A stretch of DNA of 64,000 nucleotides from Pseudonocardia autotrophica (GTDB lineage Bacteria > Actinomycetota > Actinomycetes > Mycobacteriales > Pseudonocardiaceae), in assembly GCF_000717175.1 (NCBI RefSeq), contig NZ_JNYD01000020.1, positions 39,108-103,107 on the forward strand. The letters are read 5' to 3'. Below, piece after piece: positions 33,615 to 42,093 of this stretch. A program made the translations under genes and the position numbers. The notes under the pieces are model-generated. The model saw only the letters and a list, made by a program, of their open reading frames with translations. It was not told where the DNA came from and ran no database searches. Position 1 is the first letter of the stretch, and each line of letters starts with the position of its first letter.

Positions 33615-34571
33615 GTGAGCGCCCCCACTACGACCCCCGCGACGGCGACCCCGTCGACCAAGCCCGTCCGTCAGCTCGGCGATCGGATCTTCGCCGGGTC
33701 CGCCACGGGCGCCGGCGTCCTGATCCTGATCGTGCTCGCCGGTGTGGCGGTCTTCCTCATCGCGCAGGCGATCCCGGCCTTCACCGCCTCCCCCGAGGAA
33801 CTGCCGGGCGGCCGCAACCTGGCCGTCTACATCGGCCCGCTGGTCTTCGGCACGCTGCTCTCCGCCCTGATCGCGTTGCTGATCGCGACCCCGCTCGCGG
33901 TGGCCGTCGCCCTCTTCATCACCCACTACGCGCCTCGCCGGCTGGCCCAGGGTCTCGGCTACGTGGTCGACCTGCTCGCCGCGGTGCCCAGCATCGTGTA
34001 CGGGCTGTGGGGAGTGGCCGTCCTCGCGCCCGCCTCGCTGCCGTTCATGACGCGGCTGCAGGACTACCTCGGCTGGATCCCGCTGTTCGCCGGGCCGGTG
34101 TCGGCCACGGGCCGCACGATGCTCGTCGTCGGCGTCACGCTCGCGGTGATGATCCTGCCGATCATCACCGCCGTCTCCCGCGAGGTCTTCCTCCAGACGC
34201 CGAAGCTGCACGAGGAGGCCGCTCTGGCCCTCGGCGCGACGCGCTGGGAGATGATCCGCATGGCCGTCCTGCCGTTCGGCCGCTCCGGCATCATCTCGGG
34301 CGCCATGCTCGGCCTCGGCCGCGCACTCGGCGAGACGATGGCCGTCGCGATCATCCTGTCCGGCTCGGGCATCGTCACCTTCAACCTGATCAGCTCGAGC
34401 AACCCGTCGTCGATCGCGGCGAACATCGCCCTGCAGTTCCCCGACTCCACCGGCGTCGCGGTGAACACCCTGATCGCGTCGGGCCTGGTGCTCTTCGTGA
34501 TCACCCTGCTCGTCAACTCCATCGCGCGCTGGATCATCAACCGGCGGCGCGAGTTCTCGGGGGCGAACTGA
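33615..34571 (+). CDS. pstC: Phosphate ABC transporter permease PstC
   Basis: The GTG at 33615 follows GAGAGGA; the protein has 318 residues and six TM helices. The cytoplasmic EAA loop reads EEAALALGATRWEMIRMAVLP, the coupling helix for PstB. LLAAVPSIVYGLWGVAVL is typical of PstC. The stop overlaps the pstA ATG (TGATG at 34569-34573). Confidence 0.96.
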   Translation: MSAPTTTPATATPSTKPVRQLGDRIFAGSATGAGVLILIVLAGVAVFLIAQAIPAFTASPEELPGGRNLAVYIGPLVFGTLLSALIALLIATPLAVAVALFITHYAPRRLAQGLGYVVDLLAAVPSIVYGLWGVAVLAPASLPFMTRLQDYLGWIPLFAGPVSATGRTMLVVGVTLAVMILPIITAVSREVFLQTPKLHEEAALALGATRWEMIRMAVLPFGRSGIISGAMLGLGRALGETMAVAIILSGSGIVTFNLISSSNPSSIAANIALQFPDSTGVAVNTLIASGLVLFVITLLVNSIARWIINRRREFSGAN

Positions 34572-35674
34572 TGACCAGCGACACCCGCACCGACACCGAA
34601 CGCTCCCGGACGGACGGCGAGTTGGCCGAGCAGGCCGTCGTCCCGATGCCGCTCGTCCACGGGGAACTGCCCCGCTGGGCGCCGTGGGCGATCCTCGTCG
34701 CCTCGCTCGTCGTGGTCGGCGGGATCCTCGCCGCCACGGGCAATTTCGGCCTCGGGCTCACCCTGGTGCTCGGCGCCGTCCTGTACGCCGTCGCCACGTA
34801 CGCCGTCTCGCGCTTCGTGGAGGGCGGCCGCAAGGCGACCGACCGCGTCGTCACCATCGTGGTCACGGTCGCCTTCCTGATCGCGCTGATCCCGCTGATC
34901 TCCGTGGTCGTCACCGTGATCCAGAACGGGCTGGCCCGCTTCGACGCGGCGTTCTTCACCAACTCGATGCGCGGCGTCGTCGGCGAGGGTGGCGGCGGCT
35001 ACCACGCGATCATGGGCACGCTGATCATCACGGCGCTGGCCGCCCTGATGTCCATCCCGATCGGCATCCTGACGGCCGTCTACCTGGTCGAGTACGGCAA
35101 GGGTCGGCTGGCGCGGGCCATCACCTTCTTCGTCGACGTCATGACGGGCATCCCGTCGATCGTCGCGGGCCTGTTCGCCTTCGCGTTCTTCGCGCTCTTC
35201 GCCGGCCCGGGCATCCGCTTCGGCTTCGGCGGCGCGGTCGCCCTGTCGATCCTGATGATCCCCGTCGTCGTGCGCTCGACCGAGGAGATGCTCAAGATCG
35301 TCCCGAACGAGCTGCGCGAGGCCGCCTACGCGCTCGGGACGCCGAAGTGGCGCACCATCCTCAAGGTCGTCATCCCGACGTCGATCGCCGGTATCGCCTC
35401 CGGCGTGACCCTCGCGATCGCCCGCGTCATCGGTGAGACGGCCCCGCTGTTGATCATCGCCGGCCTGACCACGGGGGTGAACCTCAACCCCTTCAGCGGC
35501 CGGATGACCACGCTGCCGGTGTTCGCGTACAACTCCTACGCCGCGCCGGGCGTGCCCCGCGAGCCCTTCATCGACCGCGCGTGGACCTCGGCCCTCGTGC
35601 TGATCATCATCGTGCTCGTCCTCAACCTGCTGGCGCGCCTCGTCGCCAAGCTGTTCGCCCCCAAGACCCGATAA
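34571..35674 (+). CDS. pstA: Phosphate ABC transporter permease PstA
   Basis: The 367-residue protein overlaps pstC by one base. An N-terminal cytoplasmic stretch of about 35 residues and two extra hydrophobic segments precede the permease core, making it longer than E. coli PstA, as in other actinobacteria. The EAA loop is [39 protein letters not shown] is typical of PstA. It pairs with PstC to form the phosphate channel. Confidence 0.95.
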   Translation: MTSDTRTDTERSRTDGELAEQAVVPMPLVHGELPRWAPWAILVASLVVVGGILAATGNFGLGLTLVLGAVLYAVATYAVSRFVEGGRKATDRVVTIVVTVAFLIALIPLISVVVTVIQNGLARFDAAFFTNSMRGVVGEGGGGYHAIMGTLIITALAALMSIPIGILTAVYLVEYGKGRLARAITFFVDVMTGIPSIVAGLFAFAFFALFAGPGIRFGFGGAVALSILMIPVVVRSTEEMLKIVPNELREAAYALGTPKWRTILKVVIPTSIAGIASGVTLAIARVIGETAPLLIIAGLTTGVNLNPFSGRMTTLPVFAYNSYAAPGVPREPFIDRAWTSALVLIIIVLVLNLLARLVAKLFAPKTR

Positions 35675-35688
35675 GGCGAGGATCCGAC

Positions 35689-36468
35689 GTGAGCAAAGCC
35701 GTCACCGCCAAGAACCTCAACATCTACTACGGCTCGTTCCTCGCCGTCGAGGGCGTCGACATGGAGATCAAGCCGAAGACGGTCACGGCCCTGATCGGGC
35801 CGTCCGGCTGCGGCAAGTCGACCTTCCTGCGGTCGATCAACCGGATGCACGAGGTGATCCCCGGCGCCCGCGTCGAGGGGAAGCTCGAGCTCGACGGCCG
35901 CGACCTCTACGGCAGTGGCGTGGACCCCGTGGGCGTGCGCCGGCAGATCGGCATGGTCTTCCAGCGGCCCAACCCGTTCCCCACGATGTCGATCTACGAG
36001 AACGTGATCGCCGGACAGCGCCTGAACAACAAGCGGGCCGGCAAGAAGGCGACCGACGAGCTCGTCGAGCGCTCCCTGCGGGGTGCCAACCTGTGGAACG
36101 AGGTCAAGGACCGCCTCGACAAGCCGGGTTCGAGCCTCTCCGGCGGTCAGCAGCAGCGGCTCTGCATCGCCCGCGCGATCGCGGTGCAGCCCGACGTGCT
36201 GCTCATGGACGAGCCCTGCTCGGCGCTCGACCCGATCTCCACGCTCGCGATCGAGGACCTGATCAACGAGCTCAAGACGGACTACACGATCGTCATCGTG
36301 ACCCACAACATGCAGCAGGCGGCGCGGGTCAGCGACTTCACGGGCTTCTTCAACATCGAGGGGACCGGAAAGCCCGGCCACCTCGTGGAGATGGACGAGA
36401 CGAAGACGATCTTCTCGCAGCCGAAGCAGAAGGCGACCGAGGACTACGTCTCCGGCCGGTTCGGCTGA
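35689..36468 (+). CDS. pstB: Phosphate ABC transporter ATP-binding protein PstB
   Basis: The GTG at 35689 after GCGAGGA gives 259 residues. Walker A is GPSGCGKST, the Q-loop region [15 protein letters not shown] is phosphate-specific, the signature is LSGGQQQR, and Walker B is [13 protein letters not shown]. Rv0820 (phoT) is the syntenic gene. It energises phosphate import through PstCA. A hairpin follows, before the convergent phoU gene. Confidence 0.97.
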   Translation: MSKAVTAKNLNIYYGSFLAVEGVDMEIKPKTVTALIGPSGCGKSTFLRSINRMHEVIPGARVEGKLELDGRDLYGSGVDPVGVRRQIGMVFQRPNPFPTMSIYENVIAGQRLNNKRAGKKATDELVERSLRGANLWNEVKDRLDKPGSSLSGGQQQRLCIARAIAVQPDVLLMDEPCSALDPISTLAIEDLINELKTDYTIVIVTHNMQQAARVSDFTGFFNIEGTGKPGHLVEMDETKTIFSQPKQKATEDYVSGRFG

Positions 36469-36489
36469 GCCGGGGACCTGCGGGAACGG

Positions 36490-36518
36490 ACGCCGGCGGT
36501 GCGCGATGCCGCCGGCGT
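36490..36518. terminator. Bidirectional terminator pstB / phoU
   Basis: A 10-bp perfect inverted repeat (36490-36499 with 36509-36518) with a 9-base loop lies between the convergent pstB and phoU genes. It is close enough to both stops to serve both. Confidence 0.75.
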
Positions 36519-36532
36519 TCGGCGTTCTCGGC

Positions 36533-37192
36533 CTAGATCTGCAGGGCCTCGGGGTGGTGCCCGGTCACGACGTAGACGGTGCGCTCGGCCAGGGCCACGG
36601 CGTGGTCGGCGATGCGCTCGTAGAAGCGGGCGAGCAGCGTCAGGTCGACGGCGGCGGGGATCCCGCAGGTCCAACGCTCGCCGAACATCAGGGCGAACAG
36701 GTCGCGGTGCAGCGCGTCCACCCGGTCGTCGTCGGACTCGAGCTCGAGGGCAAGGAGGACGTTGCGGGTCCGCAGCACCGTGACGGCCTTGGCCACCATG
36801 GCGGTGACCTGGGCGCTGAGCTCCACGACGAGGTCGCGGGCGACGTCCGGCACGGCCGGCAGCGGGTCCCGCCGGTGCGCGGCCTCGGCGATGTGCTGGG
36901 CGAGGTCGCCCACCCGTTCGAGCTCGTGCGCGGACTGGATGGCCGCCACGACCACCCGCATGTCCGGCCCGACCGGCGCGAAGATGGTGATGGTCTCGGT
37001 CGCGAGGACCTCGATCCGCGCCCGCAGGTCGTCGATGGCCGGGTCGCCCTCGATCACCCGCTGGGCCAGGCGGGGGTGCCGGTCGAGCAGGGCGGCGCAG
37101 GCCGCCCGGAACGCGACCACGACGGCGTCGCCCATCTCGCCGAGCAGCGCCTGCAGCCGGGCGGTGTTGCCGTCCAGGGTCTCCCGTGCCAC
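36533..37192 (-). CDS. phoU: Phosphate signalling protein PhoU (copy 1)
   Basis: The 219-residue all-helical protein has two PhoU repeats, each with the metal-binding pattern around SAHELERVGDLAQHIAEAA and FYERIADHAVALAERTVYVVTG. PhoU links Pst activity to PhoR and limits phosphate uptake. It is convergent with pstB rather than in its operon and has its own PHO box 41 bp upstream, so it should be induced by phosphate starvation. A second copy lies 330 bp away. Confidence 0.94.
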   Translation of the reverse strand: MARETLDGNTARLQALLGEMGDAVVVAFRAACAALLDRHPRLAQRVIEGDPAIDDLRARIEVLATETITIFAPVGPDMRVVVAAIQSAHELERVGDLAQHIAEAAHRRDPLPAVPDVARDLVVELSAQVTAMVAKAVTVLRTRNVLLALELESDDDRVDALHRDLFALMFGERWTCGIPAAVDLTLLARFYERIADHAVALAERTVYVVTGHHPEALQI

Positions 37193-37232
37193 CGGGTCAG
37201 CCTAGGAAACGGGACGGACGACCACGGCCGGG

Positions 37233-37254
37233 TCCCCGTGAACGGTCGATGAAC
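37233..37254 (-). promoter_or_regulatory. PHO box upstream of phoU copy 1
   Basis: On the minus strand GTTCATCGACC (37254-37244) is followed directly by GTTCACGGGGA (37243-37233), two 11-bp PhoP units. They lie 41 bp upstream of the phoU start and 11 bp from the end of the dodecin gene. Confidence 0.8.
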
Positions 37255-37264
37255 GACGGGCGTT

Positions 37265-37474
37265 CTAGGCGCCGAGCCGGAAGCCCACCTTCAGCCCGAC
37301 CTGGAAGTAGTCGACGGCCCCGTCCTGCAGGTTTCCGCGGATCTCCGTGACCTCGAACCAGTCCAGCCCGCGGAGTGTCTCGTGGGCACGGCTCACGCCG
37401 TTGCGGATCGCCGCTTCGACGCTCTCGGGCGAGGTGCCGACGATCTCGGTGACGCGGTACACATGATCCGTCAT
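37265..37474 (-). CDS. Dodecin family flavin-binding protein
   Basis: From the ATG at 37472-37474 the protein has 69 residues, family length. VYRVTEIVGTSPESVEAAIRNG and the core TLRGLDWFEVTEIRG with its conserved Trp are diagnostic of dodecins, which assemble as hollow dodecamers storing riboflavin, FMN or CoA. It lies between the two phoU genes. Whether it shares their phosphate control is unknown; the PHO box is downstream of it. Confidence 0.93.
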   Translation of the reverse strand: MTDHVYRVTEIVGTSPESVEAAIRNGVSRAHETLRGLDWFEVTEIRGNLQDGAVDYFQVGLKVGFRLGA

Positions 37475-37522
37475 GCACCTGTGTAGCCCGATCACGGGGT
37501 GCCGCAAACGTGGGAGCGGCGA

Positions 37523-38179
37523 TCAGACGGCGAGCGGCCCCGGCATCTGCCCGGTGACGACGTAGACGATCCGCCGTGCGACGGCGACGGCATGGTCCGC
37601 GTAGCGCTCGTAGAACCGGGCGAGCAGCGTGACGTCGACCGCCGCCTCCACGCCGTGGTCCCAGTTCCGGTCCATCAGCACCGTGAACATGTGCTTGTGC
37701 AGGTCGTCCATCGCGTCGTCGTCCGACTCGAGCTCGGCGGCCGCCGCGAGGTCGCGGCTGCGGATGACCGCGCCGGCCTTGCGGGCCAGTGCCACACCGA
37801 CCCGGCCCATCTCGGCGAAGTACGGCGCGATCTCCTCCGGCAGCACCGGCTGGGGGTGGCGGCGCCGTGCGGCCTGCGCGACGTGCAGCGCCAGGTCGCC
37901 CATCCGCTCGATGTCCCCGGCGCCGTGGATCGCGGAGACGACGATCCTCAGGTCCGTCGCCACCGGGGCCTGCAGGACGAGCAGGGCGAACGCCTTCTCC
38001 TCGGCGGAGTGCCGGATCTCGTCGATCCGGATGTCCTCGTCGATGACCTGTTCGGCGAGCCGGAGATCCGCGTCGAGGAGCGCGCGGGTCGCCTTCTCCA
38101 TGGCCGTCGCGACGTCCTCGCACATCCCGGCGAGAGCGTCGCCGAGCTCGTCGAGCTGGTCCGTGTAGGCGTCGCGCAT
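37523..38179 (-). CDS. phoU: Phosphate signalling protein PhoU (copy 2)
   Basis: The ATG at 38177-38179 ([18 protein letters not shown]) gives 218 residues with the two-repeat PhoU fold; [22 protein letters not shown] and [22 protein letters not shown] are the metal-cluster helices. It is clearly paralogous to the copy at 36533-37192. Its PHO box lies 40 bp upstream, at almost the same distance as in copy 1, suggesting duplication of gene plus promoter. Mycobacteria also carry two such proteins (PhoY1, PhoY2). Confidence 0.93.
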   Translation of the reverse strand: MRDAYTDQLDELGDALAGMCEDVATAMEKATRALLDADLRLAEQVIDEDIRIDEIRHSAEEKAFALLVLQAPVATDLRIVVSAIHGAGDIERMGDLALHVAQAARRRHPQPVLPEEIAPYFAEMGRVGVALARKAGAVIRSRDLAAAAELESDDDAMDDLHKHMFTVLMDRNWDHGVEAAVDVTLLARFYERYADHAVAVARRIVYVVTGQMPGPLAV

Positions 38180-38218
38180 GGTCCGAGGGTAAAGGGGTGC
38201 GATCCGGCGCACAGCAGC

Positions 38219-38240
38219 AGGACGTGAACCGGCGATGAAT
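38219..38240 (-). promoter_or_regulatory. PHO box upstream of phoU copy 2
   Basis: On the minus strand ATTCATCGCCG (38240-38230) is followed by GTTCACGTCCT (38229-38219), two PhoP-type 11-bp units, 40 bp before the phoU start and just after the LCP gene stop. Confidence 0.78.
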
Positions 38241-38254
38241 GCTCGGGGTCGCGG

Positions 38255-41017
38255 TCAGCCGCAGGAGGCGGTCGGGGCCGTCTGCGCCGCCGGGGCGGCC
38301 GCGTCGGTCACGGGGGCCCGCACGGTGCCGTCGAACGAGCTGCCGAGGACCAGCTGGAGGGTCCCGGTGCTGCCCGGGTCCTGGACGAGCCGGGCGCCGG
38401 GGACGACCTCGCGGAGCAGCTCGGCGGCGTCGGCGCGGTCGGGGGAGAAGCGCAGGACCGTCTCGGCGGAGGGCTGCGCGGCGTTGCCGACCTCGCCCAC
38501 GCCGAACCCGAGCGACCGCAGTGCGTCGCCGACCTGGCGGCCCAGCCCGTCGCGGCCCGCGGCGTTGACCACGCCGACCGTCACGTCGGAGGGCTTCGGC
38601 CCCTCGGCGGACGCCACCGGTGTCGTGGTGGTGGGGAGGGGCTGGCCCTTGCGCAGCGCGGAGAACAACCGGGAGGACTCGGTGTCGCGCAGCTCCAGGT
38701 TGCCGCGGGTGTTCGGCACGGCCGAGACGGGCAGCGGCAGGAAGGTCACGCCGTCGGCGGACGGCCGGTCGAGCGCCGAGGTCAGCCGGACCATCTCGTG
38801 CACGCCGACGTCGTCGGCCAGCATGCTGCGGCCCAGGGCGGCGGCGAAGTCCCGGGTCGTGGTCGGGGACAGCAGGGTCGAGGCGGAGAGTGCCTCGCGG
38901 AAGGTGGCCGCGAGCAGCTGTTGCTGACGTTGCAGCTGGCCCAGCGCGGGGGAGGGGTCGGTCGGCACCGCGGCCGCCTCGGCGAACCGGACGGCCTGCG
39001 TGCCGTCGAGCCGGGTGGTGCCGGCCTGCGGGACCACGGTCCCGAGTGTGCGGTCCTCGACGGGTTGCCCGACGCACACGTCGACGCCACCGATCGCGTC
39101 GACCATGCCGGCGATGCCGGGCAGGTCCAGCGCGACGAACCGGGTCACGGACATCCCCGTGAGCTGCTGGACGGTGCGGACCAGGCATCGCGGCCCGCCC
39201 ACCGTGTAGGCCGACGACAGTGCGGTGCGGGTCTCGGCGGGGACCGTCTCGTCGAGGTAGGTGGCGGCCGCGGGATCCCAGCGCGGGCAGGGCGGTCGGT
39301 TGATCTCCAGGTCCATCGGGAAGGAGACGCCGACGACCCGGTCCCCGTCCGCGGCGACGTGCGCGAGCATCAGGGTGTCCGTCCGCTCGTCCGTGGCCGC
39401 CGGGGTGCCCGAGCTGCCGGAGGCGGTGCCGAGGACCAGGACGTTGTCGTCGCCGGCCTGGCCCGCGGCGTCGATCACCCCGGACTCGGGGTCGAGGGCG
39501 GCGACCGAGCGGATCGTCGAGTCCATCCAGCGGGTGGCGCCCCAGCTCAGCGCGACGCCGAGGAAGGTCAGGACCGCCAGCGCGGCCGCGGTGATCCGGC
39601 CGGCCAGGGCGAGGCGGGACGGCCGCTTCGGCGGGGTGTCCGTGGCGGTCCGGCGGTCGGCGCGACGGGCGCGGGGGGCCTCGTCCTCGTCGCTCTCGTC
39701 GTCCTCGTCGTCGTCCAGGCTGACGCCGGCATGGGCGGCGGTCAGGCGGGTGAGGCTCGCGTCGATCGCGCGGGTGCGGTCGGCGAGGGCATCGTCGTCT
39801 GCGGCCTCGTCCTCGACGGGGGGAACGAGCGCGGTGTCGTCGCCGCGGGGGGTGCGCAGGGCGCGGCCGGGGCTGTCCGGAGAGCCCGTGCGGGCGCGGA
39901 GGCGGGTGGTGGGGGAGGCGGTCGTCCCTTCGGCCTCGTCCGGCTGCGGGCGCGGCGCGGCGCCGGGTCGGCGCGCAGGGCTGGCCTGGGGTGCGGAGTC
40001 CTGCGCCGGCGGTCGGCCGCCGGCGTTCGGGGTTCGGAGCGGTGCACCGGCGGGGCCGGCCGGGACGCCGACGGTGCTCGTCGCGGGATCGGAGGGACGG
40101 CGCGGCCTGTCGGGGCGGATCCCCGTTGTGGCTGCGGCGTCGGAAGCGTCGGGTCGGCGCGGGACCGCGCGCCGCGGGTCGGCGCTCGACGGGCCGGGGC
40201 GGGCATCCGGCCGTCGGTCGCCGGCTTTTCCGACCGGTCCGGCGGGACCGGCCTGCGGGCCAGCCTGTCTGCCGCCACCCTGGTCGCCACGTAGGCGGTC
40301 GTAGCCCTGAGGCCCGGGGGTGTTCCGGCCGGCGCCGTTCTGCCCGACCCCGTTCTGGCCGGCGCCGTTCTGGCCGACGCCGCTCTGCCCGAACCCGTTC
40401 GGTCCCGTGTTCGGCGGGGCGTTGTTCCGCCCGGGGCCGTCCGCCCCGGTGTTCTGGGCGGCGCTGTTCGGCGTGGGGATGCTCTGCGTGGCGCCGGGCG
40501 GCCCGTACCCGCTCTGTCCGGCGCTGTTCCGGCCGTAGCTCCTCGGCTCGGAAGAACCGGGGGCAGCGCCGTTGCCTCCTGGACGGCCCTGTCCCGCGCC
40601 GCTGCGTCCGTAGCCTTCCCGTCCGACGCCGTTCTCGCCCTGCCCGGCCGGGCCGTGGCCGTTGCCCTGCCCAGCGGGGCCGAGGCTGCTGCGCTCGTCG
40701 GCGGCTCGGCGTCCGGCCTGTCCGGTCCCGGCCTGCTCGTACCCGCCGGGCTGCCCCGGCCAGGACTGGCTCGGGGCGGTGCCGTTCCGCGGCCGGCCGT
40801 TCGTCGTCGGGGCGGGGTCGTACCCGCCAACGCCCGGTCCCTCAGGGGCGCGGCGCTCGCGCCCGGAGGTCTCGTCCGCCCACGGGGCAGGCTCGGGGTC
40901 TTCGGTGGCGCGGATGCCGAGCCGGGCGAGGACGTCGTCCGCAGGGGGAGGCCCGTCCCCCCGGGCACGCCGGCCCGCGCGGGAACCCCGCGACCGCCGG
41001 TCGTCCTCGTCCTGCAC
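38255..41017 (-). CDS. LytR-CpsA-Psr (LCP) family protein with very long cytoplasmic region
   Basis: The GTG at 41015-41017 after GGAGGTGAC gives 920 residues. The first 460 are disordered (Gly/Pro/Asn/Arg-rich, with a pentapeptide repeat), then an acidic patch and a TM helix near 472-492. The extracytoplasmic LCP domain (about 530-730) keeps ERTDTLMLAHV, but the family's PRD motif reads FPMD, so its arginine is replaced. A LytR_C domain (about 775-880) follows. LCP enzymes attach glycopolymers to peptidoglycan; this one may have another role. The syntenic gene in M. tuberculosis is Rv0822c, from memory. Confidence 0.88.
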   Translation of the reverse strand: MQDEDDRRSRGSRAGRRARGDGPPPADDVLARLGIRATEDPEPAPWADETSGRERRAPEGPGVGGYDPAPTTNGRPRNGTAPSQSWPGQPGGYEQAGTGQAGRRAADERSSLGPAGQGNGHGPAGQGENGVGREGYGRSGAGQGRPGGNGAAPGSSEPRSYGRNSAGQSGYGPPGATQSIPTPNSAAQNTGADGPGRNNAPPNTGPNGFGQSGVGQNGAGQNGVGQNGAGRNTPGPQGYDRLRGDQGGGRQAGPQAGPAGPVGKAGDRRPDARPGPSSADPRRAVPRRPDASDAAATTGIRPDRPRRPSDPATSTVGVPAGPAGAPLRTPNAGGRPPAQDSAPQASPARRPGAAPRPQPDEAEGTTASPTTRLRARTGSPDSPGRALRTPRGDDTALVPPVEDEAADDDALADRTRAIDASLTRLTAAHAGVSLDDDEDDESDEDEAPRARRADRRTATDTPPKRPSRLALAGRITAAALAVLTFLGVALSWGATRWMDSTIRSVAALDPESGVIDAAGQAGDDNVLVLGTASGSSGTPAATDERTDTLMLAHVAADGDRVVGVSFPMDLEINRPPCPRWDPAAATYLDETVPAETRTALSSAYTVGGPRCLVRTVQQLTGMSVTRFVALDLPGIAGMVDAIGGVDVCVGQPVEDRTLGTVVPQAGTTRLDGTQAVRFAEAAAVPTDPSPALGQLQRQQQLLAATFREALSASTLLSPTTTRDFAAALGRSMLADDVGVHEMVRLTSALDRPSADGVTFLPLPVSAVPNTRGNLELRDTESSRLFSALRKGQPLPTTTTPVASAEGPKPSDVTVGVVNAAGRDGLGRQVGDALRSLGFGVGEVGNAAQPSAETVLRFSPDRADAAELLREVVPGARLVQDPGSTGTLQLVLGSSFDGTVRAPVTDAAAPAAQTAPTASCG
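40331..40405 (-). repeat. 15-nt tandem repeat (five units) in the LCP gene
   Basis: Five consecutive 15-nt units related to GGCGCCGTTCTGGCC (plus strand) run from 40331 to 40405. On the coding strand each unit encodes a Gly-Gln-Asn-Gly-x type pentapeptide. Copies differ by a few bases. The array lies in the disordered cytoplasmic region, so copy-number variation would keep the frame. Confidence 0.8.
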
Positions 41018-41123
41018 GTCACCTCCGGCCCACCGACAGCGGGAAGGGCGGAGTAGCCGTCACCGGCAGTGTCCGCCCCGGCCGTCGAGTTTACGGAGCC
41101 GCAATGCTCCGACCGGCGGAGGG

Positions 41124-41957
41124 TCAGCCGGTCGTGCGAACCGGCTGGGGTATGGACCGGCGCGCCCCGGCCGGCCCGGCGAGCCGCACCCGGCCGCCGC
41201 GCGCGGTCCGGTAGGCCACGGCGTTGCGCCCCGCCTCCTTGGCCGTGTAGAGGAGCATGTCGGCCTCGCCGATCAGGCGCTCGACCTCGGCGATCCGCCC
41301 CGCGGCGTGCGCGACCCCGATGCTCACGGTGACTCGCAGGTCGGGGTGCAGGTCGGACCAGTCGTGCCGCGCGATCCGGTCCCGTGCCTGCTCGCTGATC
41401 TCCACCGCCTGGGCCAGGTCGCGGCCGGGCAGGACCAGCGCGAACTCCTCGCCGCCGTAGCGGGCGCAGAAGCCGCCCTCGGGCAGCGCGGCGTCGAGCT
41501 CGGTCACCATGCGTTGCAGGACGCGGTCGCCGAACAGGTGCCCGTGGGTGTCGTTGACGAGCTTGAAGTGGTCGATGTCGACCAGCGCGAGGCACAGCCC
41601 GGTGGTCCGGAAGGGCGTGCCGTCGATGTCGGCCAGCAGGGCGGCGAGCCGCTCGTCGAGGTAGCGGCGGTTGTAGCTCGCGGTGAGGCTGTCCCGGCGG
41701 CTCTGCTCGCGGGCCTCGGCGTGCTCGCGGCGGAGGCGGTCGAGCTCGTCGTGCGCGTCGGGCAGGGGCTCGTCGCCGTGCAGGAGGCGCAGTGCCGCGT
41801 GGAGGTGGCCGTAGGCCTGCTCCCAGGCGCCCTCGGCGGCGAGGCGTTCGGCGGCGGCGGTGTGCAGGGCCGCGCGGTTGCGCGGGGACGCCGGCGGGGT
41901 GTCCGTGACCGTCGGCGCGTCGTGCACCAACGTCCGCACCGTCGCCCTGCCGTCCAT
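41124..41957 (-). CDS. Diguanylate cyclase (GGDEF domain)
   Basis: From the ATG at 41955-41957 the protein has 277 residues; a GTG three codons upstream is possible, but the GGGGGG ribosome binding site fits the ATG better. An N-terminal helical region (about 20-95) precedes a GGDEF domain with LVDIDHFKLVNDTHGHLFGD and the active motif RYGGEEF. No membrane segment and no RxxD inhibitory site are seen. It should make c-di-GMP in the cytoplasm, complementing the GGDEF-EAL protein at 11783. Confidence 0.92.
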   Translation of the reverse strand: MDGRATVRTLVHDAPTVTDTPPASPRNRAALHTAAAERLAAEGAWEQAYGHLHAALRLLHGDEPLPDAHDELDRLRREHAEAREQSRRDSLTASYNRRYLDERLAALLADIDGTPFRTTGLCLALVDIDHFKLVNDTHGHLFGDRVLQRMVTELDAALPEGGFCARYGGEEFALVLPGRDLAQAVEISEQARDRIARHDWSDLHPDLRVTVSIGVAHAAGRIAEVERLIGEADMLLYTAKEAGRNAVAYRTARGGRVRLAGPAGARRSIPQPVRTTG

Positions 41958-42093
41958 CCCGATCACCCCCCTGCTGCCCCTATCGTCGTCGTGACTCGTG
42001 TGGTTCTTGAGACGGACGGGACGTTCCTACCCGTTCGCGTCCCACTCCACCCGACCGGGCGAAAGATGATCCACGGGGCGTCGGCGCGCGACG

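Noticed and set aside
40331..40405. Regular 15-nt repeats considered as a CRISPR-like array
   Set aside because: There are no spacers, units are contiguous and multiples of three, and they encode an in-frame pentapeptide repeat of the LCP protein.
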